Source: Parietichytrium sp. I65-24A
Taxonomy: Eukaryota; Sar; Bigyra; Thraustochytrida; Thraustochytriidae
Direction of reading: 5' to 3'
DNA length: 64,000 bases
Assembly: GCA_012862575.1 (NCBI GenBank)
Contig: BLSF01000046.1
Coordinates: 186,001 to 250,000 of the forward strand
The notes under the pieces were generated by a model. That model ran no database searches and was not told the DNA's origin. It worked only from the letters and a program-made list of their open reading frames with translations. Each line of letters starts with the position of its first letter. The first letter of the stretch is position 1. Positions 45,601 to 52,532 of the stretch are shown here, in pieces. A program made the translations under genes and the position numbers.

Positions 45601-46687
45601 GCCCTGGCTCGTTGTGCTGATTGCGACATGTTCCATGCGAGAGCACAGAAACCAGGACTTCTTCCCTGATTGTCACACAATTCCTTTGCTAAAGCAATTC
45701 AACAAGGCGAGCGATTCGGGAAGCAGCAAGCCTGGGAAGAGAGCCAGTCGTCCGTTGCTCTCTGTTGACACCCGCAAAGTTCCAATTTTTGAACCCGCTA
45801 TGATGCCAACATCGGCAGTGCACCGCACTGCCAGGCTCAGAAACGCCCGCTTTTCCGGTACTAGGCGACGGAGTTGCACTTCAGTTCCGGATCCTAACCT
45901 CTCGGTCCCGAGAATATCTCTGCTCGGCTCACCAAAAAACAACTCTCTGGGACCCTCTTCCTTTGGAGAAGACAAAGACAAGCGGTTACTGACCGACAGT
46001 GGAAAGATTCTTGGCGAGCACACAGCCGAAAAGGAACCGAAAACCTTCTGTTATCGGCGGCTCTCCAACTATGAAGTCGAGCCTGAATCGCTAGTTGAAA
46101 AACCTAGTTCGTGTCGAGCGGCGTACACGGCTGCCTGGCGACAAGAGGCTACGTTCAAAGCTCAATTTACCTCTTGGTTTGTGTCGGAGGATGAGGGCTT
46201 CAGTATCGAGGCTGTCAAGTATGCCTCAATATTTGGACTATACGAGTCAGGACCAAAGACTCTCTTGTCGGTTGTGATGACTGCGTCGAGCGAGATTCAG
46301 AACAACTTCCACAAATGCCTCGCGCTTCTCAAGCGCAATCACGGTATCGGCCGTGTCTCATTTCGACAAGTCCCTCTGCACCCACTAGACAGAGAGGCTT
46401 CGAATGCATATTTCGAGCATTGCATCCGAAAGACTCTGCCGGCTTGCGAAAGCATGCAGGCAGCGGCGTCTTTTGATTCTACCTTGCTCTCCAAAGTCCA
46501 CGAGTTTACGCGTGGGATCCCAACCATTATCAAGCTCTTGGCAGAAAAAACTTTTCGAGAGGGCATCATATGCTTTCCTCTCGGTAAGCTCTGGTATGAT
46601 CCAGATGCCCTTGCGAGAGCGTTTGGTAGTCTGCAAAAAGACTACGCTTACGTATTCGATGAGAAGCTTGATTCCTTTTCTGTATAA
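42689..46687 (+). CDS. Soluble-adenylyl-cyclase-type cyclase with P-loop ATPase domain (ADCY10-like)
   Basis: This is an intronless gene of 1,332 residues with an ATG start. It makes a cyclic nucleotide, probably cAMP, in the cytosol. Cyclase domain C1 (about 40-190) has both metal-binding Asp (D47 in WIDIHKF, D91 in FCGDALL). A Ser/Pro-rich linker of about 290 residues follows. Domain C2 (about 519-770) has Lys in place of the first metal Asp (LFIKIH) but carries the transition-state Asn705 and Arg709 (VNTAAR), which C1 lacks. The two domains therefore form one composite active site, as in human sAC. A P-loop (GNRGVGKT, about 808-815) starts the ATPase domain typical of this family. K87 and R173 align with the bicarbonate-binding K95 and R176 of human sAC. 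The C-terminal TPR-rich part of the 1,610-residue human protein is missing or shortened. Purine-specifying positions in C2 are non-standard, so substrate choice is less certain. Confidence 0.92.
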   Translation: MIERDKTKTLAAFCPREVIYHFGENNSTRLTEPLVMDPHECVVMWIDIHKFTSLGERLAADSLGQAISQCFGILIQIISAHGGDVLKFCGDALLCSFRDSLGAYEDEEDGLDAATVAACACALEIQKTEFRVEDALMQLKISIAFGTMHAMLVGGTRDRWEYLVVGEPLQQIRVADAQCDPGQVVLSHQALNRLLRADPQAQACEARPHNVPVLGRRDTGSSFGSTNSLLSASTASFKRHTHSRTHSAFSSRSNPASFCSGATVPDACPSIESSGLDCRETLSGLPPPLSSPVSGSGEDFPTSLDSYTSILSPPLDSLDSAQLNLPRISSGFVETYDLETCQSATQAPIATKNMTPRSPSVDSCLLRRQDSSPVLPSPASLTPPLQRANSFAHQRRPRFSRAKTDSTLPRWNPIEASLSRKPSDLSVSAPCDPVNVFRLISLGENCRALTESRLQTSLDAYLDNFEQPQIDTASMLSDSAHHPLESFVPYQIRNRLSQLDSICKSDYRSTFWNDSAFAEMRFVTVLFIKIHSITEFSVTPTESSELCHDNVSDYEPEQDEMIGSDVECSAIYESASLSHRFTSRSDKFSKDKGQKLADAIHESLVVIETNLYRYGGMLRQMTCDDKGTVAIGVFGVPGSSSSAQSNLRADDVSFAVLCALEISDGLRKHEYGFESSIGVATGEAYCGIIGSETRAEYAIVGDTVNTAARIMGKADPKNPCRAVACDSFTKLECQGSSMIQFDNYEDHVTVKNKALSVVLHYPLFPEQRVRSGSETVLFGQSVAKSIVADIASMRLAAVHANQVVLFQGNRGVGKTAILDYMMDLSPQQRNLGTSALHPSTYSIACSREVYGSKAERFAPLRAMYAQMLSVDSGRDKNGSLGWVTKLTTCLSKRASNLLPYIELLSDLFPEAQSDFTKVVSSLGVSRVEYGSQIERHAALCCILVALFQIYHPFNPIFLAIDDVDYLPKSLWPWLVVLIATCSMREHRNQDFFPDCHTIPLLKQFNKASDSGSSKPGKRASRPLLSVDTRKVPIFEPAMMPTSAVHRTARLRNARFSGTRRRSCTSVPDPNLSVPRISLLGSPKNNSLGPSSFGEDKDKRLLTDSGKILGEHTAEKEPKTFCYRRLSNYEVEPESLVEKPSSCRAAYTAAWRQEATFKAQFTSWFVSEDEGFSIEAVKYASIFGLYESGPKTLLSVVMTASSEIQNNFHKCLALLKRNHGIGRVSFRQVPLHPLDREASNAYFEHCIRKTLPACESMQAAASFDSTLLSKVHEFTRGIPTIIKLLAEKTFREGIICFPLGKLWYDPDALARAFGSLQKDYAYVFDEKLDSFSV

Positions 46688-48402
46688 ACTTCCTGTACCT
46701 TTTTAGAATGAATTTGTCAAACATTTATGTGTCGCTCTCAAACTGTTTATTCAGACAATGTGTCGAACCCACCTTCAAGCAAAACCAGTGTCCAGTCACC
46801 AGAAGTGTCAAGGCAAGGGATTTAATCGAGGCGTCGTGGGTTCCCTCGACTACGCGGGAACAATTGCACTGAGATAGACTGTTTCCTTGTGGCCAAATTC
46901 AGTATAGACAATCTGGAGAAGCATTCCCAATCTCTCAGCTAAGATTTCTTTCTTCAGGACCAGTAGTGCTTTCGTGAAAACACAAGTTTTGAAGAGGAAC
47001 AAGCACGCAAGATATTTTTCATGATAGAGTCTCGATGACATTTGGCTATTTATTTACCTTCTCTTTTCAACTTTACTGTCAATGTCTATGCGATGCATGG
47101 CAGCTCTCGGAATCGAAGAATGCGAAACTATGACCGCTACGGCTGTGCTGCGCCGCGAAGTCTAGACAAGTCTGTCACGCGAGGAGCGAGGTGAAAATAT
47201 CTCGCATGACGGGGCCTTGTATCCAATAAATACTCTTGGTATACACACTGGTTGAAACCACTCGCGACCGCGATGGGGCTTGAGCAGCCAGCCAATGATG
47301 ACCTGAGTAGGCCCGATACTCGATGTTGCACTCAGACTCGGGCGGAAATATACCAACGGACACCTCTACGACCTTGACTTGACAGTACACTTCGTCTAAT
47401 GCGCATTGTAACAGCGTTTGATTCTGCAGAGCTCGATGACAACGCTTGTTGGCAAAACACCGAAGCCCAGACTCCTCAGGTATCGGGCCAATGTCGTGAT
47501 GGCCATGATGAAGCTCCTTCTGCCTCGATGCATTTAGACTGGAATCCATGGCAGTCGTCTAATGCATCAAAGTGCACGATGACATGACAGCACTGCAGAG
47601 TCTCGTTCGAACCTGGCGCCCAACCAAAGAATCCGGGCCAAGGAGCACAAGGAGCGATCCGAACGGTTAGATTAGTCCAGTCTTAGTCTGTTGACAAAAA
47701 AAACTGACCCTATGAGCACCTATGAGTATCAGTTTGCTAACTTGGCAAATTACACTGCATTGCATTACACCCCACTCAGTCTCAGTCCGTGGTGAACGGT
47801 TGAGCTGGGCAGATTTAAGTTGACTGTGAATGACGTGATGTAAGAATTTGTATGTTAGCGCCGGCGCTGACAGCGCTGACAGCTGGCTGTGCCTGAGACT
47901 CGAGCACTACCGGTACTCTTCCTTCGTCTCAATCAAGTCGAAGTAGCCATACTCAATACTCAATTCTCCATACTGACTGTGAGTCAAGTCGGCAAACGAA
48001 CGAACGGTCATAATCGCTACGTCCATGTAGCTCACGCCAACGACACAGCTGGCTCAACACTGCTCTGCCATGCTCTGCCTTTCGCAGCTCTCTCACATGT
48101 CAATTCCAAGTGCAAGCTCCCGACTCACTCTGTACCATCACTACTCAATCGTCCAAATACGGCGTCCTGTGTCCTTTGTCCTGTGTCGTGTGCAAGTTGG
48201 CACCGAGAAATACCGGTGCGCTCGAAGGTTTCAAAAGGGAAGGACTCACCCAATCTAAAGGCTTCAGCCGCGCGGTAATCAGCTGCGAAAAGTGAGTCGC
48301 GACTGGTGCATAGGTCGTTCGTTCATTGTGTTCATTCGCTCGTCTGTTCACGGGGAGCGCAGCGGCCGGCGTTGAGTGAGGGCTGCGGTGGCTCGGGTCG
48401 CG
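46688..48402. other. Intergenic stretch between the cyclase and the GPR180-like gene
   Basis: No firmly supported gene. A 63-codon minus-strand ORF (46,850-47,041) is listed separately. At 47,100-47,650 the minus strand has natural-looking protein blocks in shifting frames (for example QQALSSSSAESNAV near 47,430), faintly like a copia RNase H segment, which suggests decayed coding DNA. The start region of the next gene (48,300-48,402) is probably its 5' UTR. Confidence 0.4.
46850..47041 (-). CDS. Possible small ORF or terminal exon, unknown
   Basis: An ATG-initiated frame of 63 codons with natural composition: a hydrophobic helix (KYLACLFLFKTCVFTKALLV) followed by an amphipathic one (EILAERLGMLLQIVYTEFG). 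It is tail to tail with the cyclase, 162 bp away. No family is recognised. It could also be the last exon of a longer gene, but I could not phase an upstream exon. Weak call. Confidence 0.25.
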   Translation of the reverse strand: MSSRLYHEKYLACLFLFKTCVFTKALLVLKKEILAERLGMLLQIVYTEFGHKETVYLSAIVPA

Positions 48403-50061
48403 ATGGGCTGCGCTCGTGCAAAGTGGAGCGCCGTGCTCGTTGCTGTGCTGAGCGTGTGTGGAGTAAATGGAGGCATCTCGAAGGGGCGATACCGCGGGTC
48501 GGAGTCGTGGAAGTACCTCGACCGGTTCTGCTTTGCTGACGGCAACGGATTCATGGTTGCAGAATTTCTCTTCCCAAAGAATGCGACGCCAGCCCTTATG
48601 GCGTATTTCATGGAAAGCGGGGCCGAGAATGAGTTTTCCACGTGGGAGGAGGTCTACAGCGGGACCATGTCGTGCGTTGAACGCTACGAGTATGCTCAAT
48701 TGACCTCCGGAACAACGTATGATTTGACACTGCCTAAATACTTGCAAGCCGAAGTGGTCGTAGACGGAGTGGAAATGAAGCTTGCAAGGGTGCGCACGAA
48801 TGTGCTCACGTCACGTAATCGATGGTTTTTCTTCGCGATAGGTAACTGCGACTCGACGTGCGACTCCAAGTATTGCGAGGGAAGCCTTGATGTGTACTGG
48901 GGATTCAACTTTACGAATGGGGATGGTTCGGACATGTACTTTGGCAGCGATCAGTCTGGCATGTTAGCTATCTGCGTGACATTTTTCGTTTTGTACTTGG
49001 GTTTGTCGCTGTATTCATTTTACGTGAAGAAGGTTCTGCAGAACGCTCGCAAAAACCATTTCACTGTTAGCTTGCTCATCGGCTCAATCGTGTTGACCCT
49101 CGTGCGTCTCTTCGGGAAGATGATTGAGCTTTTATTGTACAAAAGCGACGGAATCGTGCGAGAGGGGTGGAACAGCTTTGCGATTTCATTTGCTGCTCTC
49201 GCTGAGTTTCAGCTTATTCTGATGATCATGCTCATCCTGAAAGGGTGGACCATCGTTCGGCGGAAGCTATCTGCGAATGGCAGAATGCGCATTGCGGTAT
49301 ATATCATGTTGTATATCACAGTTTATGCCACCTGCCACATCTACTACGCCAATGGCGTCGACGATGCACTTGTCGTGTACGTGTATGACACTGTCTGGGG
49401 CTACTTGATGATTTCCTTCCGAGTTGTCTTATTTATCTGGGCGGTGCGAGCCCGATACCTGACCGTTCAGAGGTACAATGCGAAGAAGGGCTTTTACAAT
49501 AAATTCACCATGTTCGTGTCGGTGTGGATCTTGTCCCTCCCTGTATATGTGGCAGTCAACAAGCTCGTTGATGAATTTATGCGCGCAAAGATCATCTTTG
49601 GGATGGAGATGGGCATTCTTTTCCTGACGCACACAGTCCTCATCATGATGTACAACCCGAATTCTATCCTCTTTGGATCCAGCTTCCCTTTCCACGCGAC
49701 AACTAGCGCTATGCTGCAAAGCAAAGGCAGTGCGAAAGGACAGCTCACCTCTGGAATCACCGATGCCCATCTTCGTCAGGCGTCGGAAATCAGCCGAAAG
49801 ATTAAGCAAGGCATTCAGGTTCTCCAGACGTTCTCAGGAGACCTCGCAAGCTTCCTCACCGAGATCGATCCCGCGGAAACGGACTTGATCGAAAAAGACG
49901 AGGACCTTCCTGCAGCTAACAGCAGCAAGGTAGTTTCATCGTCCAGCGCAAGTCAAGTTTTCGCGCGGAATCGAAGCAAGAAACCTCGGAACATAATCCC
50001 GAAAGCGTCGCAAGACGAGGCCGCGAAAGCACCATCTGTCGAGAAAGGCGGCCAGCCCTAG
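48403..50061 (+). CDS. Seven-TM protein of the GPR180/TMEM145 (GOST) family
   Basis: The protein is 552 residues from the first ATG (48,403); the frame stays open further upstream only from a GTG. A cleavable signal peptide is clear (about residues 1-23). A lumenal beta-rich domain of about 160 residues contains paired cysteines (CDSTCDSKYC), as in the GOLD-like domain of this superfamily. Seven helices follow, from SGMLAICVTFFVLYLGL to MEMGILFLTHTVLIMMYNPN, with the YNP end typical of intimal-thickness-related receptors (Pfam GpcrRhopsn4). The cytosolic tail is Ser/Lys-rich. Relatives (GPR180, TMEM145, and more distantly TMEM87, GPR107 and Wntless) act mostly in Golgi and secretory trafficking rather than as classical GPCRs, so a trafficking role is most likely. 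TMEM145 and GPR180 cannot be told apart by eye. Confidence 0.85.
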   Translation: MGCARAKWSAVLVAVLSVCGVNGGISKGRYRGSESWKYLDRFCFADGNGFMVAEFLFPKNATPALMAYFMESGAENEFSTWEEVYSGTMSCVERYEYAQLTSGTTYDLTLPKYLQAEVVVDGVEMKLARVRTNVLTSRNRWFFFAIGNCDSTCDSKYCEGSLDVYWGFNFTNGDGSDMYFGSDQSGMLAICVTFFVLYLGLSLYSFYVKKVLQNARKNHFTVSLLIGSIVLTLVRLFGKMIELLLYKSDGIVREGWNSFAISFAALAEFQLILMIMLILKGWTIVRRKLSANGRMRIAVYIMLYITVYATCHIYYANGVDDALVVYVYDTVWGYLMISFRVVLFIWAVRARYLTVQRYNAKKGFYNKFTMFVSVWILSLPVYVAVNKLVDEFMRAKIIFGMEMGILFLTHTVLIMMYNPNSILFGSSFPFHATTSAMLQSKGSAKGQLTSGITDAHLRQASEISRKIKQGIQVLQTFSGDLASFLTEIDPAETDLIEKDEDLPAANSSKVVSSSSASQVFARNRSKKPRNIIPKASQDEAAKAPSVEKGGQP

Positions 50062-51127
50062 TGCTCCCAATTTCCAAAATTTTCAAAAGACCCACGCAGC
50101 CTTAGTGTCAATAATGTCAAAGATGTCAAAGATGTCAGTGATGTCAAAGATGTCAAAGATGTCAAAGATGTCAATGATGTCAATGATGTCAACGATGTCA
50201 ATGATTTCAATGATGTCAAAGATGTCAATGATGTCAACTATGTTAATGATTTCAATGATTTCAATGATGTCGACGATGTCAATGATGCCATGACGCCCTC
50301 TGCTCTCAAACTCGTAACTCGTTCTCTTTTCAGTGCACTCCAACCATCACAAGCGAAATCGCGTCCTGAACGGATACATCGATCGACTTCAACTTCGTTT
50401 GGGCTACAGTACAGTCGCTGGCACTTTGCACTTTCGAGATTCGCAGTGTTGATGGCAAGGGGCGCAATTTGCAAGATTTGCTGAATTCTGAATAATGAAT
50501 TTCTGAACTCTGAATTCTGCGAGTTGACGTTCTTGTGCCGGAAATAATTAATTTCTTTCGGATATAACAATAAGCTGTCTTTGAACATGAGTATACAAAG
50601 TTTAACCGTTTCACAGGCAGAACCAACATTGAAGAGGGTGAGAGTTAGACAGCAGACAGACGTACCGGTACTCGAGTACCATGGTACTGAGTATACATAC
50701 ATACAGAGAAGAGAAAAAGATGAGCTGTAAAATAGGCAACAGAGCAATGATGGGCAATGACTCCAGTTACTAGCGCCGGCTACTAGAACCTCTCAATTTC
50801 GCTAACAGTGGCAACCAAAGTACAATATTGAGGTACGCTTTCTGTAGAGTCTAGAAGGCGCTATCTACTAATAGCCCGTGGCCAATTCTAACTACGAAAT
50901 ACTGAAGAACGCTTAAAAGTGTGCGGTGCAAACGGCGTAACCATAAATCACCTAATACTGGTACTAGTTCTTCTCGACAAACACACACACACAAAGACAT
51001 ACACCCAGACACACACTCACACTCTCTTTCTCTCTCTCGCGCGCACCCGCAAGAACCGAAGAACCGAAGAACCGCGTCCTCCCCCGCGGAACCGAGAGGC
51101 AGAACCTATCCCCCGCGAAGAACCGAG
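50062..51127. other. Intergenic stretch with a minisatellite
   Basis: It contains the 9-bp array at 50,114-50,291, a cluster of TTCTGAA units (50,481-50,519) and a CA/CT-rich tract just before the TPR gene (50,980-51,040). No gene is seen. The TPR reading frame stays open back to 50,921 without an ATG, so the last 200 bp are probably 5' UTR. Confidence 0.55.
50114..50291. repeat. 9-bp minisatellite ATGTCAANG, about 20 copies
   Basis: Units alternate between ATGTCAAAG and ATGTCAATG with occasional ATTTCAATG. Because the unit is a multiple of three, both strands are open across the array (MSK/MSM repeats on plus, DII/DIF repeats on minus). It starts about 50 bp after the stop of the GPR180-like gene, probably in its 3' UTR. 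Confidence 0.93.
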
Positions 51128-52102
51128 ATGGCTCCACCGTCCGTCCCCGGCGAGGCCGACGCTCGTCTCGCTCTCTACGTCGCCGTAGCCCGCCGCGCAA
51201 CTTCCGCGCCCATCCCCACACCGGCTCCCTCCGCGCCTCCAACTCCCGCGCCGGCTCCCCCCGCGCCTCAGACTTCCGCGCCGGCTCCCGGGCGCGCAGG
51301 GCGCGCAGGTGCGGGCGGGTCGGAGGCTGCGGCAGACCCCGAACGCGGGCAGGCGCGGAAGCGGCTGTTCGAGCAGAGCGCGGAGGAGCGCGCGGAGAGC
51401 TCGCGCGCGCACCGCTTGCGTGGCGCGGAGCTGTTCGCGCGGAGCAGTGCGCGGGACGGAGCAGGGGAAGAGGAGGCGGCTGCCGCGCGAGAGTTCGAGC
51501 TGGCCGCGGTGTACGCGCGGCACATGCCCGCGGAGGCACCGGAGCGCGCGGCGCTGCTGGTCGCGGCGCTGCAGAACCTGGCGCTGGCGCGGCTGCGCGA
51601 GGGCGACGCGCGCGCGGCGGAGGACGCGGCGGAGGAGGCGCTGCAGATCGCCGCGAACAAAGGGGAGAAAGGGGAGGCGGGGACCGCCAAGCCGCTGTTC
51701 CTGCGCGGCAAGGCGCGCCGCGCGCGCGGCAGCCTCGCGCTGGCGGCGGAGGACCTCGCGCTGGCGGCGAGGCTGCAGCCGCGCAGCAAGGAGGTGCGAG
51801 CGGAGCTGGAAAGACTGCGCGAGGACATGGCCGCGCAGCGCAAGGGGACGCGCGACATGTTCAAAGGCGTCCTGGCGCAGCAGACCCGCGCGGAGAATGT
51901 GAGCATGATCGTGCCGGAGGGAACCAATGGCGGCAACAGCCCGGTCGGGAGCGCAGTGGAGAAGCCCGTGGGGAAACCTGTGGAGAAGCCTGTGGAGAAG
52001 ATTTCCGGACGAGGCTGGAAGGCGACAGACGTGGCAGTGGGAGTGGGCGTGCTAGCTGGCCTGGCCGCGGTGGCAGCCATGGTGCTGGCGCGCAGGTCGT
52101 AG
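51128..52102 (+). CDS. Tail-anchored TPR protein, GC-rich
   Basis: The protein is 324 residues from the first ATG (51,128); longer versions of the frame lack an ATG. An Ala/Pro-rich N-terminal linker (about 25-75) leads to two or three TPR-like helix pairs (about 90-225), clearest at LVAALQNLALARLREGDARA and at the ARRARGSLALAAEDLALAAR pair that follows. This arrangement resembles the C-terminal TPR part of FKBP-type immunophilins, but no PPIase domain is present. After a PVEKPV linker, the last residues form one hydrophobic helix ending ARRS, a tail anchor for the ER or outer mitochondrial membrane. A chaperone-docking role (Hsp90/Hsp70 tails) is inferred from the TPR type. The G+C content is far above that of the neighbours. 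Confidence 0.8.
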   Translation: MAPPSVPGEADARLALYVAVARRATSAPIPTPAPSAPPTPAPAPPAPQTSAPAPGRAGRAGAGGSEAAADPERGQARKRLFEQSAEERAESSRAHRLRGAELFARSSARDGAGEEEAAAAREFELAAVYARHMPAEAPERAALLVAALQNLALARLREGDARAAEDAAEEALQIAANKGEKGEAGTAKPLFLRGKARRARGSLALAAEDLALAARLQPRSKEVRAELERLREDMAAQRKGTRDMFKGVLAQQTRAENVSMIVPEGTNGGNSPVGSAVEKPVGKPVEKPVEKISGRGWKATDVAVGVGVLAGLAAVAAMVLARRS

Positions 52103-52471
52103 TATGCTGTGGTTTGTGCCTGCGCTCAATCAACGGCGGCAGGCCGGCGATGCAGCGAATGAGGAGGAAGGACATGGTGTTGAAGAGCCGGAGCAACACT
52201 CGATTTGCGATGCTATCCTCCTCTCGAATCTGCGAAGGTCTCTTTGTTGATGTTCCAACATTTTGTTTTTTGGTTCTGAATTCATTCATGAGCAAACGTT
52301 GTGAAGGACGTGGTAGTCAGACGGAAAGGGGGAAGGAAGGAAACGGATTCAAGAGACACTCTGCCGTTTATTTTACATTTACTCAGTAGTGAACACCTGC
52401 TTTCGAAAAGTGCTTTTAGTATAGCGTCATATAAAAGAATGCGAAGGTTTGATAATAGAGAGACGCTGCGA
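52103..52471. other. Convergent intergenic spacer
   Basis: This is the 3'-to-3' spacer between the TPR gene and the coiled-coil gene. No gene or clear repeat is visible. Confidence 0.65.
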
Positions 52472-52500
52472 TCACTGCTTTTTCACCTTGGGCAGGAAAC

Positions 52501-52532
<32 letters not shown>

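Noticed and set aside
47595-47625. GTTCGAAC, possible tRNA T-arm
   Set aside because: The flanking bases do not pair into a T stem and no A box or acceptor stem fits. Other GTTCRA sites (10,170, 28,100 and 63,470) fail in the same way.
51268-52080. Long frames on both strands over the TPR gene (270 codons minus, 197 codons plus)
   Set aside because: High G+C removes stop codons in all frames. Only the frame with TPR helices and a tail anchor has protein-like structure.
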